A DNA stretch of 64,000 nt, taken from positions 62,001 through 126,000 of the forward strand of contig JAHDIH010000001.1 in NCBI GenBank assembly GCA_020630875.1. Direction: 5' to 3'. The DNA is from Deltaproteobacteria bacterium. Lineage in GTDB: Bacteria > Myxococcota_A > Polyangia > Haliangiales > Haliangiaceae. Of this stretch, positions 1 to 9,941 are shown in pieces. Every line of letters begins with the position of its first letter. The stretch's first letter is position 1. The notes beneath the pieces were generated by a model, which made no database searches, had not been told where the DNA came from, and worked only from the letters and a program-made list of their open reading frames with translations. Made by a program: the position numbers and the translations under genes.

Positions 1-2
1 CA

Positions 3-158
3 TTCGAAACCAACGGTCTCATGAGTGAAGAATGGAACAGTAAATATCGTGACGTCATTCTAAAACAGGGGGGTACGAAAGACGCTGCTGATTTAGTCGC
101 TGAATTTCTTGGCCGCGAGTACAACTTCAAGGCGTTTGAAACCTATCTGAACGAATAA
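3..158 (+). CDS. M3-family oligopeptidase, C-terminal fragment
   Basis: Only the last 51 codons lie in the window; the gene begins upstream. The reading frame from base 3 ends at TAA 156-158. The tail carries GGTKDAADLV followed by FLGREYNFKAF, which matches the closing helices of M3 zinc metallopeptidases (thimet oligopeptidase / oligopeptidase A / Dcp type), where a GG-x-DA segment and FLGR precede the C-terminus. These enzymes cut short peptides in the cytoplasm or periplasm. The HExxH catalytic motif would lie outside the window, so the assignment rests on the tail alone. Confidence 0.72.
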   Translation, partial: FETNGLMSEEWNSKYRDVILKQGGTKDAADLVAEFLGREYNFKAFETYLNE

Positions 159-219
159 GTACCGGCTCACGGGGTGCCTCCTATCCTTAGTGACTTGGGG
201 CCCCCATAGTGAGTGGTAC
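159..219 (+). other. Large interrupted inverted repeat after the peptidase gene
   Basis: GTACC (159-163), CTCAC (166-170) and GGGG (171-174) can pair with CCCC (201-204), GTGAG (209-213) and GGTAC (215-219). This leaves small bulges and a 26-base loop. It starts directly after the peptidase stop codon and is followed by a CTTTTT run at 227-232, so it may act as a transcription terminator or mRNA 3' structure. The long loop and delayed T-run make it a weak terminator. Confidence 0.4.
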
Positions 220-309
220 TCAAAACCTTTTTAGAAACTGAGATTCGAAACATCGAAGATTGCTACAAAGCAGCTGTTCTGCCACCATGCGTGTCTACGG
301 AGAAATGCG

Positions 310-945
310 ATGAGAATGATACTAATCGGGCCACCTGGTGCAGGAAAAGGCACGCAAGCCAAGCAACTAAAAGAAAACCTAAACATACCGCACATTTCGA
401 CTGGTGACATGTTGCGCGCCGCTGTTGCTGCAGAATCAGAGCTTGGAAAACAAGCTAAAGACTTTATGGAACGAGGAGCCTTAGTTCCGGACGAACTTGT
501 GATCGGTGCAGCTATTGCGCGCATTCAGCAAAACGACTGCAAAAGTGGCTTCATGCTCGATGGCTTTCCAAGAACCCTGCCTCAGGCAGAAGCTCTCGAT
601 AAAGCGTTGAAAGCAGCAAGTCTTTCTCTGGATGTTGTTTTGGTCATTGACGTGCCTGACGACTTAATCGTTTCAAGAATCATTGGACGTCGTCAGGACC
701 CGGTAACTGGTGAAATTTATCATCTCGAATTCAATCCCCCACCGGCAGAGGTCGTGGACCGATTGGTTCATCGTCCTGACGATACTGAAGAAGCGTGTCG
801 AAAACGTCTTAGCAAGTACCATGCTGAAACGGCACCAGTGATTCCTTTCTACGAGGAAAACGGTTTGGTGAAGCGAGTGGATGGAGTAGGTGAACCAATC
901 AAGGTTACAAAACGTATTCGCCGCGCGACCAATACTGACAACTAG
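310..945 (+). CDS. adk: Adenylate kinase
   Basis: Interconverts ATP + AMP and 2 ADP in the cytoplasm. The P-loop GPPGAGKGT is at residues 7-15, the AMP-binding DGFPRT at 84-89, and the LID region begins near GRRQDPVTGE around 126. The LID is the long form but lacks the four cysteines of zinc-binding adenylate kinases. At 211 residues the length is usual. ATG 310 follows a GGAGA Shine-Dalgarno at 298-302; a second in-frame ATG lies two codons on. It heads a tight + strand run with leuS starting 8 bases after its stop codon. Core housekeeping gene; identification is secure. Confidence 0.97.
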   Translation: MRMILIGPPGAGKGTQAKQLKENLNIPHISTGDMLRAAVAAESELGKQAKDFMERGALVPDELVIGAAIARIQQNDCKSGFMLDGFPRTLPQAEALDKALKAASLSLDVVLVIDVPDDLIVSRIIGRRQDPVTGEIYHLEFNPPPAEVVDRLVHRPDDTEEACRKRLSKYHAETAPVIPFYEENGLVKRVDGVGEPIKVTKRIRRATNTDN

Positions 946-953
946 GAAAAAAA

Positions 954-3491
954 ATGAGCAATGAAAATTCAGGCTTCGATCACAAGCGGATCGATAGTCA
1001 CTGGCAGTCGTATTGGCGAGACAATCAAACGTTTCTCACTTCAACTGATCGGACCAAGCCCAAGTATTACGTATTGGATATGTTTCCCTATCCCAGTGGT
1101 AACGGACTGCACGTAGGGCATCCCAAAGGTTATGTGGCAACGGATGTTGTGGCTCGAGCCAAGCGAATGCTTGGTTTCAATGTACTACGCGTCATGGGAT
1201 GGGACTCGTTTGGACTGCCAGCAGAACGACAAGCGGAACGCGAAAACAAACACCCCGCAGAGATTACCAAACGAAATGTGAAAACGTTTAAGGGGCAGTT
1301 AGAGCAGCTAGGACTTTCCTACGATTGGTCACGTGAAATCGCAACTTCCGATGCATCCTACTATAAGTGGACGCAGTGGTTGTTTCTTAAGCTCTACCAA
1401 AAAGGTTTGGCCTATCAAGCCGATGTTCCGGTGAACTGGTGTCCTGCACTTGGGACCGTTCTTGCCAACGAAGAAGTGTCGGACGGAAAATACATTGAAA
1501 CTGGAGATCCGGTAGAACGCCGCAATATGAAGCAGTGGATGCTTCGAATTACCGACTATGCTGATGAACTCTTGGATGGACTAGAAGGGCTGGATTGGCC
1601 ACAAGGCACCATTAACCAGCAACGCAATTGGATTGGGCGTTCAGTCGGCGCAGAGATATCGTTTGCGGTACAGGGATTGGAAGAGTCGATTACCGTCTTT
1701 ACGACAAGACCTGACACTTTGTTTGGGTGCAGTTACGTGGTGCTGGCCCCCGAACATCCTTTGGTCGCCAAAATAACGACAGCTGAGAATAAGGCTGCGG
1801 TAAGTGCTTACCAAAAAGCAGCCGCGGGTCGAAGCGAGCGCGACAGAATCTCAGATTCTGCTGACGCTGAAAAAACAGGGGCCAATACTGGTGCGTTTGC
1901 CAAGCATCCGGTGACGGCGGAGTTAGTACCTATTTGGATAGCAGATTACGTTCTCGCCAGTTACGGCACAGGTGCGGTTTTCGCATGTCCTGCTCATGAC
2001 GTAAGAGACTATGCGTTCGCAAAGAAATACGAACTACCGGTCACCGAAGTCGTTAGTGGTGGAGATATCGCATCGGAGGCGTACACTGGCGATGGCGCTC
2101 ATATCAATTCACAATTTCTTGACGGAAAAAACATAGAAGAAGCCAAGAACGAAATGATAGCTTGGCTTGAAAAGAACAATGCTGGTAAGCAAAGCATTAG
2201 TTACCGGTTGCGAGATTGGTTGTTTTCGCGGCAACGGTATTGGGGCGAGCCGTTTCCGATGGTTGAAAAGAGCAACGGAGTTATGGAGCCTGTCGACGAA
2301 GCGTCGCTTCCAGTTCTTCTCCCCGAGCTTTCAGCTTACAAGCCCACTGAGGATGGTAGACCCCCTTTAGCCCGAGCAAGCGAGTGGTGCAAAACTACGG
2401 ATAGTACTGGTAATGCGGCCACCCGTGAAACCAACACCATGCCTCAATGGGCAGGTTCTTGCTGGTACTACTTTCGTTTTATCTCACCGAAGTTTGAGGA
2501 CGGACCATGGGACCCGGAAGCGGACGATTACTGGATGCCAGTAGATCTTTACGTTGGTGGTAACGAACATGCGACCCTCCACTTACTCTATGCTCGATTT
2601 TGGCACCGCGTGTTCCATGAGCTTGGATTAACCAAGCATCCGGAACCGTTTAAGCGGCTGTTTCACCAAGGAATGATTCACGCACAATCCTATCGTGACG
2701 AAGCTGGCAAGTACTACTACGTGGAGCAGGTTGAAAAGTCCGGGGATGGATTTGTGACCAAGGAAGGTGGAAAACCCATCAAGACACGACTCGAAAAAAT
2801 GTCGAAGTCTCGCTATAATGTGGTTAATCCCGACGATATGTGCGCATCTTATGGGGCGGACTCGCTTCGTTTGTACGAGTTGTTTATGGGGCCATTGGAA
2901 GACGGTTGCGAGTGGGAAACTTCAGGGGTGGCAGGAACCAGAAGGTTTCTTGATCGCGCGTGGCGATTGCTCATGTCTGGCGAAGAGGTTTCCGACAAGG
3001 TAACCGACGAGGTGGTAGAGAATAAACCCGTTGAGCGCGCACTGCATGAAGCCATTCGTCACGTTACGGATGCCATAGACAGCCTTCGTTTTAATACTGC
3101 CATTTCTTCAATGATGGTTTTCGTTAACGAAGCAACTAAAGCCAAGAAGGTTTCTCGCGTTTGGCTAAAAGATTTTGTCCGAATTCTTGCACCTTTTGCG
3201 CCTCATCTTGCGGAAGAAATGTGGAAGCGCCTGGGAAGTGAAACCAGTTTGACGTTCGAACCTTGGCCTAAGTTTGACGAAAATAAATTGAAGCTCGATA
3301 CCATCACTTTAGCGGTTCAAGTTTGCGGAAAAATGCGCGGTAAAATAGAAGTTCCTGCAGGGGTAACCAAGGAAGAAGCTTTGGAACTCGCGAAGCAAGA
3401 AAGTAATATTGCGAAGCATCTTGAAGGGAAAACTCTGAAGAGAGAGATTTACGTGCCTAATCGGTTGATAAACTTTGTGGCGGTAGACTAA
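954..3491 (+). CDS. leuS: Leucyl-tRNA synthetase
   Basis: Class I synthetase that charges tRNA-Leu. The HIGH-type motif appears as HVGH at residues 53-56 and the KMSKS motif is exact at 615-619. Between them lie the editing (CP1) domain with the TTRPDTLFG motif, and the WAGSCWYY segment of the catalytic core. At 845 residues it is of normal bacterial length. It lies between adk (8-base gap) and a moaB-like gene whose ATG overlaps its TAA by one base, so co-transcription is likely. Confidence 0.98.
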   Translation: MSNENSGFDHKRIDSHWQSYWRDNQTFLTSTDRTKPKYYVLDMFPYPSGNGLHVGHPKGYVATDVVARAKRMLGFNVLRVMGWDSFGLPAERQAERENKHPAEITKRNVKTFKGQLEQLGLSYDWSREIATSDASYYKWTQWLFLKLYQKGLAYQADVPVNWCPALGTVLANEEVSDGKYIETGDPVERRNMKQWMLRITDYADELLDGLEGLDWPQGTINQQRNWIGRSVGAEISFAVQGLEESITVFTTRPDTLFGCSYVVLAPEHPLVAKITTAENKAAVSAYQKAAAGRSERDRISDSADAEKTGANTGAFAKHPVTAELVPIWIADYVLASYGTGAVFACPAHDVRDYAFAKKYELPVTEVVSGGDIASEAYTGDGAHINSQFLDGKNIEEAKNEMIAWLEKNNAGKQSISYRLRDWLFSRQRYWGEPFPMVEKSNGVMEPVDEASLPVLLPELSAYKPTEDGRPPLARASEWCKTTDSTGNAATRETNTMPQWAGSCWYYFRFISPKFEDGPWDPEADDYWMPVDLYVGGNEHATLHLLYARFWHRVFHELGLTKHPEPFKRLFHQGMIHAQSYRDEAGKYYYVEQVEKSGDGFVTKEGGKPIKTRLEKMSKSRYNVVNPDDMCASYGADSLRLYELFMGPLEDGCEWETSGVAGTRRFLDRAWRLLMSGEEVSDKVTDEVVENKPVERALHEAIRHVTDAIDSLRFNTAISSMMVFVNEATKAKKVSRVWLKDFVRILAPFAPHLAEEMWKRLGSETSLTFEPWPKFDENKLKLDTITLAVQVCGKMRGKIEVPAGVTKEEALELAKQESNIAKHLEGKTLKREIYVPNRLINFVAVD

Positions 3492-4000
3492 TGGTGCGAA
3501 GACCTGTGAGTGTTGGTGTTTTAACCGTTTCAGATACACGCAACGAGACCACCGACACTTCAGGGCAGTACATCGTTTCTACGTTGGAAGAGGCCGGGCA
3601 CCACGTCGTTAAAAAATTGATCGTCAAAGACAGCCTAAGTGAGTTAGGAAAGAAGTTTGGCGAATGGATAGACGACCCAGCTTACGAAGTCATCATTTCG
3701 ACTGGCGGAACGGGGCTCACGTTCAGGGACATTACGCCAGAAGCGCTGCAGCCTTATGTCACGAAAGAAATACCAGGTTTTGGTGAGATGTTTCGCTATC
3801 TCTCGATAGAAGAGATCGGCACCTCTACCATTCAAAGTCGAGCCATGGGCGCACTTTGCAAAACGACTTATGCGTTCCTGCTTCCGGGGTCGGGAGGCGC
3901 GGTCCGTCTAGGAATGCAAAAGATACTACTGCCTCAGTTGGATATCGATCATAAGCCGTGCAATCTGGTCGAATTGCTGCCGCGAATTCATCCTGTATGA
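3491..4000 (+). CDS. moaB: MoaB/MogA-family molybdenum cofactor protein
   Basis: A 169-residue protein of the MoaB/MogA fold, which adenylylates molybdopterin before metal insertion. It shows the family's STGGTG loop followed by FRDITPEAL, a PGFGEMFR segment and a late [12 protein letters not shown] segment. The start ATG overlaps the leuS stop codon by one base (TAATG), an arrangement typical of translational coupling. MoeA, the next enzyme in the pathway, is encoded at 27676-28857, and a molybdopterin oxidoreductase at 62916-63602. The choice between MoaB and MogA names cannot be settled from sequence alone. Confidence 0.88.
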   Translation: MVRRPVSVGVLTVSDTRNETTDTSGQYIVSTLEEAGHHVVKKLIVKDSLSELGKKFGEWIDDPAYEVIISTGGTGLTFRDITPEALQPYVTKEIPGFGEMFRYLSIEEIGTSTIQSRAMGALCKTTYAFLLPGSGGAVRLGMQKILLPQLDIDHKPCNLVELLPRIHPV

Positions 4001-4060
4001 GCGTGGATCAGCGTTATTTTGCCGTCACGGGATTGAAGCGAGAGACAAAATGACCGAAAG

Positions 4061-6358
4061 TTGAGCGCTGTGATTCTAGCTCGCACCATAGGTATTCTGG
4101 TTCTTCTAGGACTACCCTCGTTTGCTCAACCTGCCGTTGAAACTGGCGGTGCTGACTCTTCCGTACCTTCTGTATCTAGCGTGAGTTCGGCAGCGTCTTC
4201 TGTGGCTTCCAGCGCGACCTCCATTGTTTCGTCGGCGTCTAGTAATCCATCTTCTGTGCCGGCATCGAGCGCGGCTTCATCACTAGTGTCAAGCGTTTCC
4301 TCGGTTGCATCCCGCGGGAAAGAGTCCACTTCGTCAGAAGCCTCGTCGAAGGTCTCGAGCAGTTCATCACGTGCAAGGTCGCGAAGCGCCAGCTCCCCTA
4401 CGGCAGCTAGTTCTTCTCGCCGTTCTTCCGCAATATCCTCGACGTCAGCTCCTGTAGAACCCAGTTCTGCTCCACCGCAAGTGGAAGCCGCCACTTCGTC
4501 GGTCTCAGTGAGCTCAGTCGTTGAAAGCTCAGTTTCTTCTAGCGCTACCGAAGTAGATGATTTTGTGGGGGAGGTTCCGCACTCCCTACCTGCTCAGGCG
4601 GTGGATTGTCCTTCGGGGCAACGTGCGGACGAAGATGGCACGTGTAAAGAGTTGCCGATATGTGAGCCGGGAATGATTGTCGGCACCTGTATCCCAGCAC
4701 CCGTCGCCCCAGCATCAGCTCGTGAGCAAACTACAAAGACAACGGCATGGGCCATTGTCAAAGTCATATTTGGTCTTTCGCTTTTGTTTGTTCTTGCCTA
4801 TCTGGCTGGCCATCCCAAAGTTGAAAGTTTGGAGCGAACTTTAGGAGTTACCCACGTTGTTACCGCAGGGTTTCCGTTTGTAGCGTTGGGGCTGATTGCA
4901 TCAAGTGACGCTGTGGGAATTTTGTCACCCACTGTAATCGAGCATCTCAATCCGTTGGTGAACTTTGGTCTTGGTTGGTTAGGTTTTACCATTGGACTTC
5001 AGTTGGACATGCGCCATTTCGACGACCTGCCTTCCGATACGGCACTCTTAGTTGTTATCGAAGCTTCCATACCATTTATCGTCATTGCAGCGATGTGCGG
5101 CACTCTAATGATTATGTTTGGTGGCGCGATTAATGAAGCCACTTTTGTTCGCGATGCGCTGATACTTGCCGCCGCAGGCGCTATGACCGCTCCCATTATT
5201 CTAAACAACGACAAATTTTCTAATCAGGCTATCGCGCAAGGGTGGAAACCTGGGCATGGACTAGACTCTCTCATCTCGCAGCTTGATGAAATCGCTGGGG
5301 TAATTGGTCTGTTGTTCTTGGCCGCTTACTTCCGACCCGATAGTGCGGCACTTTGGACTTTACCCGGAACGGCTTGGGTTTTTGTCACGGTAGGCCTTGG
5401 TGTGGTTTTGGGGATAGTGATGTACTTGATGCTCAAATCACCAAGCTCTAACGCGGAATACTTGGCCATCCTGCTGGGATTCGTAGCTTTCGCTTCGGGG
5501 ATGGCTAGTTATCTATTCTTGTCTGCAATTGTGGTTTGCTTCATTGCCGGGATGCTGCTGACCAACTTCCCAGGAAAAATCAAAGATGATTTGATGCCGA
5601 TTTTGTCCAGGTTGGAACGGCCCATCTACATGACCTTTCTGTTGATGGTCGGAGCGTATTGGCAAGTTGGCGACTGGCGTGGTTGGGCGCTGCTTCCCTG
5701 CTTCGTGGTCGCACGAATTATTGGAAACTGGTTGGGCGTACTCATCGGCAAGCGCGCCGAGATTCATGAAGACGAAGCGGACAAATCGCAATTAAAGATC
5801 CCAATCTTGAAAGAAGCCTACCGTAGCAATATGTCCCAGAGCATGATCAATAAACATGAGGAGCACGGCCATCGTGCTTTGGTGGCACCGCTGTCAGCGT
5901 TGAGTATTGCAATCGTGGTAAACGTTTGGGTGCTCTACGGCCGAGATATTACATCTCAATGGATATTTACCGCGGTGATTGGCGGCGCGATTATTACTGA
6001 AGTGTTGGTGCAGGTTCTTTCCGGTAGCCGAGCGACCCGTGCGGCATCCGACTCTGGGCAGGTGGCTGCCACAAGTGTCGCTTCCACCTGGCGTGAAACT
6101 ACCGGAGTAGATCACGAGAAACCAGTAGAAAAAAACAATGAAGAAGAGCCAGCAGATGCTTCTGAAGAGTGGAAAAAGAAGCCCGCAACCACTGAAAAGG
6201 AGTGGGCGGATGCTGGAAATGACGCGTTGGATACGGACAACCCTAAGACACTCAATTACGAATCAAGATTCGAAGATGGCGCAAGTGACACCATAGATGA
6301 AGGTGAGACGGAGCCAGAAGAAGATAAGACAACTCCAGTAGAAGGGGATGAGTCGTGA
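4061..6358 (+). CDS. CPA2-type cation/proton antiporter with secreted Ser-rich N-terminal stalk
   Basis: 765 residues. A signal peptide (hydrophobic IGILVLLGLP, then SFA-QP) is followed by about 135 residues that are almost entirely Ser, Ala, Val and Thr. A short Cys-containing patch (CPSGQRADEDGTCKELPICE) comes next, then an integral-membrane Na+/H+-exchanger-like domain of roughly ten segments (about residues 225-660) and a very acidic C-terminal tail. There is no TrkA-N domain. The start is TTG 4061; GTG 4070 is an alternative that keeps the signal peptide. The GTGA at the end overlaps the next antiporter gene, which suggests the two proteins work together. A periplasmic mucin-like stalk on an antiporter is unusual. 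The transported ion is unknown. Confidence 0.82.
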   Translation: MSAVILARTIGILVLLGLPSFAQPAVETGGADSSVPSVSSVSSAASSVASSATSIVSSASSNPSSVPASSAASSLVSSVSSVASRGKESTSSEASSKVSSSSSRARSRSASSPTAASSSRRSSAISSTSAPVEPSSAPPQVEAATSSVSVSSVVESSVSSSATEVDDFVGEVPHSLPAQAVDCPSGQRADEDGTCKELPICEPGMIVGTCIPAPVAPASAREQTTKTTAWAIVKVIFGLSLLFVLAYLAGHPKVESLERTLGVTHVVTAGFPFVALGLIASSDAVGILSPTVIEHLNPLVNFGLGWLGFTIGLQLDMRHFDDLPSDTALLVVIEASIPFIVIAAMCGTLMIMFGGAINEATFVRDALILAAAGAMTAPIILNNDKFSNQAIAQGWKPGHGLDSLISQLDEIAGVIGLLFLAAYFRPDSAALWTLPGTAWVFVTVGLGVVLGIVMYLMLKSPSSNAEYLAILLGFVAFASGMASYLFLSAIVVCFIAGMLLTNFPGKIKDDLMPILSRLERPIYMTFLLMVGAYWQVGDWRGWALLPCFVVARIIGNWLGVLIGKRAEIHEDEADKSQLKIPILKEAYRSNMSQSMINKHEEHGHRALVAPLSALSIAIVVNVWVLYGRDITSQWIFTAVIGGAIITEVLVQVLSGSRATRAASDSGQVAATSVASTWRETTGVDHEKPVEKNNEEEPADASEEWKKKPATTEKEWADAGNDALDTDNPKTLNYESRFEDGASDTIDEGETEPEEDKTTPVEGDES

Positions 6359-7701
6359 GATCATTAGTACTACTGTTGGTTCTTGGCGGACTGATGCACG
6401 CGGCTGGTACGTTTGCTCCAGATACAGGTGCCGCTATCGGTGTTGAATTGGCATTCGGATTCTTGTTGCTTGTTGCGTTCTTCGCCGGAAAACTCGTTGA
6501 ATACGCTAAAAGTCCCAAGCTGACGGGGTACATCTTGGTGGGAGTCGTAGCTGGGCCATTTTTCGCCCCCTATTTGATTTCAAAACCGATGATGCTCAAC
6601 CTTGAAATCATCCAGCGTGTGGCGGTGTGCTTAATTGCGTTGACCGCAGGTGCGGAGCTTAGCGTGGAGAAAATGAAGCCTCTGATGAAGACCATCAAAG
6701 GCATTACGATTTGGGCCGTACTTGCCACTACCTTCCTGATTGCTGGCACCATCTACGGGCTCATTGAAGTCGGCCTGCTGCCGTTTTTAAGCGACTTAGA
6801 TACAACCGCCAAAGTCGCCGTATGCATGATGATTGCTATCGTACTGGCGTCCCAATCTCCCGCGGTGGTGATGGCGCTCCTAGAAGAAACGCGTGCTGAC
6901 GGTCCGCTAAGCCAAGTTTCTCTGGCAGTGGTGGTTATTGCCGACCTGTTGGTTATTGTTCTTTACGCACTTTTTTCTTCTGTAGCCGCGGCAGTCGCGG
7001 GAGAGGGAGGAGACATTGCAGGCACAGTATTTACAGTATTTTTGGAGGTAATCGTTTCGCCAGTGCTCGGATTGGTGATTGGTTACTTAGTAGCGATTTA
7101 CCTGCAATACGTCAAAGGTGGAGCCGCATTGTTCGTCTTAGCCGTTTGCATAGTCGTTGCTGAACTTTCTAAAGCGATACATCTTGATGCTTTGATGGTA
7201 ATGCTTGCTACGGGGCTTTACTTAGAAAACATTTCTAAAGTCAATTGTCACAAATTGATCGAAGAACTAGAGTCGGCGTCGCTTCCAGTTTATTTGGTAT
7301 TTTTCTCCTTAGTCGGAGCTGGATTAAACGTGTTCGAACTATGGTCGATGATTATTCCGGCCGCGATTATCGCCGTGATCAGAGGCCTAGGTTTTTGGAA
7401 AGGATGCGCTTACGCTACCAAAAAGTCTGGTGCAGAAGAAAGCGTGCAAAAGTATGGCTGGATTGGATTGCTTCCTCAGGCGGGGCTTGCGCTGGCGCTT
7501 GTGCTTCATCTAAGTAAAAACTTTTCTGGAGTTGCAGCCGATGGAACGGCTACAGGTTTCGGAGGGCAGGCGGCCGTTTTAATCCTCGCTGTGGTTGGTT
7601 TAAATCAACTGGTGACACCGATCATGCTCAGGTTCGCTTTGGTAAAAAGTGGTGAGGCTGGCAAACGAGCCACTCATGAGTTCGGCGACGAGCATCATTA
7701 G
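6355..7701 (+). CDS. CPA2-type (Kef-like) cation/proton antiporter
   Basis: 448 residues with about a dozen hydrophobic segments. Family landmarks are an early PKLTGYILVGVVAGPF segment and a central SQSPAVVMALLEETRADGPLSQ-like region typical of the CPA2 exchanger fold. It has no cytoplasmic nucleotide-binding domain, unlike KefB/KefC. The N-terminus is hydrophobic and could be a cleaved signal or first membrane segment. Its GTG start overlaps the stop codon of the preceding antiporter by three bases, and tyrA begins at the base after its own stop codon. A hetero-oligomeric exchanger with the upstream protein is an inference from gene coupling. Confidence 0.85.
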   Translation: MRSLVLLLVLGGLMHAAGTFAPDTGAAIGVELAFGFLLLVAFFAGKLVEYAKSPKLTGYILVGVVAGPFFAPYLISKPMMLNLEIIQRVAVCLIALTAGAELSVEKMKPLMKTIKGITIWAVLATTFLIAGTIYGLIEVGLLPFLSDLDTTAKVAVCMMIAIVLASQSPAVVMALLEETRADGPLSQVSLAVVVIADLLVIVLYALFSSVAAAVAGEGGDIAGTVFTVFLEVIVSPVLGLVIGYLVAIYLQYVKGGAALFVLAVCIVVAELSKAIHLDALMVMLATGLYLENISKVNCHKLIEELESASLPVYLVFFSLVGAGLNVFELWSMIIPAAIIAVIRGLGFWKGCAYATKKSGAEESVQKYGWIGLLPQAGLALALVLHLSKNFSGVAADGTATGFGGQAAVLILAVVGLNQLVTPIMLRFALVKSGEAGKRATHEFGDEHH

Positions 7702-8799
7702 ATGTCTGAGTTAGAGACCCTCAGGGCTGCACTGGCAGCCATCGACAAAGAGCTCTTGCACCTTGTTGCGAAAAGGCGCGAGATGTCCAAGAAAATTGTC
7801 TTGGAGAAACAGGCTATTGGAAATTCTACTCGTGATTTTTCCCAAGAGCGCAAGGTCTTTGAACGCGCGCAAGGATTCGCAGCTGCCGCGGGACTCCCGG
7901 GACAAACTGCCGATGAGTTGATGCGTCTGTTAATCGATTCGTCATTATCGGCTCAAGAAAGTGATAGGGTCGCTAGCCAAGCACAAGGTCACGGGAAAGC
8001 GGCATTGGTGGTCGGTGGTTTGGGTAATCTAGGCGCTTGGTTTGCTAAGCTCTTAGAGAATCTTGGCTACCACGTAGAAGTTGTAGATATCAATGCTGAC
8101 AATCCCGCTAAGCGGCGCTGGCAAGATGCTCCGGATCAATTTGCTGTTACGGTCATCGCGACACCTATTGCGGTATGCAATGAGATTCTGCTTGAAATGG
8201 CGAAGAAGCCAAGGCAGGGAGTTACGTTTGATTTGGCGTCTTTAAAGGGGCCATTGCATTCAGGACTTCATGCACTTGCCTCTGCTGGGGCTGACGTTAC
8301 CTCCATTCATCCCATGTTTGGCCCTTCCGTCAATCACTTGTCCGGCAGACACATAATTGCAATCGACGTTGGAACTCAAAAAGCGAAGAAGGTAGCGCGA
8401 CAGCTTTTCGAATCTACTATGGCGAACTGGGTAGAGATGAGTCTTGAAGAACACGACCGAATGATGGCGTACGTGCTCGGTTTGTCTCATGCGTCCAACA
8501 TTCTGTTTGCCGACGTTCTTTCCGGTTCTCAACAACAGGTCAGCAAACTTGATACGGTTTCCAGTACGACGTTCAACGCGCAACTTGCAGTTTCCGAAGC
8601 CGTGGTCCGTGAGAATCAGAGCCTCTACTACGATATACAACAGCTCAACCAATTTACGGATGAAGCGTTAGCATCCTTGGAACTCTCTACAAAACGTTTG
8701 CGCGCAAGCGTTCTTAGCGGCGACAAAGAGTCCTTTCTTGCAATGATGCAAAGCGGACTCGATTTCGTGACCAGAAGAAAAGTCAGCGAAGAGCAATAG
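7702..8799 (+). CDS. tyrA: Bifunctional chorismate mutase / prephenate dehydrogenase
   Basis: 365 residues arranged like the enterobacterial T-protein, which makes 4-hydroxyphenylpyruvate for tyrosine. The AroQ-type mutase occupies about residues 1-85 (ELETLRAALAAIDKELLHLV, with a KRREMSKKI basic helix). A Rossmann domain follows with VGGLGNLGAW from residue 104, and the prephenate dehydrogenase signature HPMFGP sits at 203-208. The start ATG abuts the antiporter stop codon with no spacer, so it is probably the last gene of the adk-leuS-moaB-antiporter run. A convergent lipoprotein gene ends four bases downstream. Confidence 0.95.
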   Translation: MSELETLRAALAAIDKELLHLVAKRREMSKKIVLEKQAIGNSTRDFSQERKVFERAQGFAAAAGLPGQTADELMRLLIDSSLSAQESDRVASQAQGHGKAALVVGGLGNLGAWFAKLLENLGYHVEVVDINADNPAKRRWQDAPDQFAVTVIATPIAVCNEILLEMAKKPRQGVTFDLASLKGPLHSGLHALASAGADVTSIHPMFGPSVNHLSGRHIIAIDVGTQKAKKVARQLFESTMANWVEMSLEEHDRMMAYVLGLSHASNILFADVLSGSQQQVSKLDTVSSTTFNAQLAVSEAVVRENQSLYYDIQQLNQFTDEALASLELSTKRLRASVLSGDKESFLAMMQSGLDFVTRRKVSEEQ

Positions 8800-8803
8800 G
8801 AGC

Positions 8804-9883
8804 TTACGGAACTACCGTTCCCCAGCTTGCCGCTCCGCTTTCAAAATCTTTGAGCCATTGCTTCAAGCTTACACCGCCGGAGATGCTATCGCTGTTATCG
8901 TAGAGCTTTACATGCTCGCCTGAGTCGATGCTGTACATATGTAAGTTGTCGTCTTCGGCGAACTTGACGTCTCGAAGTTCTTTTACTGCCGCTGTCATTG
9001 TGGCGTCGTCTAGCGGTGCGCCGTTAGGAAACGGATTACCAAAGCCGAAGAACAGTTTCATTGTGCCATCTCGATAGGATTGGATGTACCCGAAGCGGCT
9101 CTCAGGGTACTTTCTAGCGAGGAAGGTCGTGAAATTTCCGAGTCCACCTCCGTTTGCACCTTCACAGTCGGTGCAGTCTTCCGGCATGGAAGGGCCTAAC
9201 TCCCACTGGTCACGCAGATGGCTTTGAAGCGCTGGAGTATTATAGGTATCACTTAGTGGTGGAGCGCTATCATCCAGAAGGTGGATGTTACTAATGTCGA
9301 ATTTTTCTGCCGTTTGATCAAAGTTTACGACCGCACCAAATCCGCCAGCGGACGAACCAGAAACAACTACTTGCTCTACATCTAGAAATGCAGCGTAGAA
9401 GGTATTGAGGTACTTTTGGTAGTTTTCATAGCCCAGTGAAATTTTCCCGTAATCGTTCAGTTCTGTGCGGCTACCAGCGTGAATGTCTCCTGAACAATAG
9501 GGGACGTAGATCATACTGTAATCCTTGAATGCGTTAAGGTCGTTGTCTTTAGCGAAGATACCGCGACTGCCTTGACCACCTGGCCCCGAGAAACCAGCGA
9601 ATTTATCAGCCCCGTATCCGTCAGGATTGAACACTCCAGCACAAGTGGTGGTGTTGAAACACGCTCCGCCGTCTTGCATAAAAATCAGTAGTTTTTTGGA
9701 CTTACTAGAAGGATAGATACCAAAACCTGACATTGAACCATCCATGCACAGGGAGCCGGGAACATCCACCCAGGTCCAGGTATCATCTGGGCCGAGAACT
9801 ACAGGTTCTACTACTTCACCGGAGTCACCGTCACTGCCACCACAAGCGGCAAGCAAACAAAATATCAGACTTATACGAATCAT
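8804..9883 (-). CDS. Pectin-acetylesterase/Notum-like secreted lipoprotein
   Basis: Serine hydrolase of the pectin acetylesterase family, predicted to be lipid-anchored. The nucleophile elbow is GSSAGGFGA, the early block has the family's YxxDGGACF-like pattern (MQDGGACFN), and a late GEHVKLYD offers the catalytic His. I chose ATG 9883 because it gives a short lipoprotein signal ending LLAACGG; an upstream ATG at 9955 would add 24 residues before the signal and is unlikely. The substrate is unknown: bacterial members are often annotated as pectin acetylesterases, but no other pectin-degrading gene is nearby. It is divergent from the gene at 9942. Confidence 0.83.
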   Translation of the reverse strand: MIRISLIFCLLAACGGSDGDSGEVVEPVVLGPDDTWTWVDVPGSLCMDGSMSGFGIYPSSKSKKLLIFMQDGGACFNTTTCAGVFNPDGYGADKFAGFSGPGGQGSRGIFAKDNDLNAFKDYSMIYVPYCSGDIHAGSRTELNDYGKISLGYENYQKYLNTFYAAFLDVEQVVVSGSSAGGFGAVVNFDQTAEKFDISNIHLLDDSAPPLSDTYNTPALQSHLRDQWELGPSMPEDCTDCEGANGGGLGNFTTFLARKYPESRFGYIQSYRDGTMKLFFGFGNPFPNGAPLDDATMTAAVKELRDVKFAEDDNLHMYSIDSGEHVKLYDNSDSISGGVSLKQWLKDFESGAASWGTVVP

Positions 9884-9941
9884 ATCGTCATCATTAGCCA
9901 AACCTATAGATTTTGCCAGTAGCTTTTGATGGAATAGTGAG

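Noticed and set aside
213..407. Open frame overlapping the start of adk
   Set aside because: It runs into the adk frame, encodes a basic low-complexity peptide, and adk has a good ribosome site and full family match.
4126..4494. Long open frame on the minus strand within the antiporter's Ser-rich region
   Set aside because: It mirrors the repetitive serine codons of the plus-strand gene, encodes a low-complexity acidic peptide, and has no ribosome site or promoter.
8260..8652. 130-codon minus-strand frame inside tyrA
   Set aside because: It lies wholly within the conserved prephenate dehydrogenase domain and has no homologous features.
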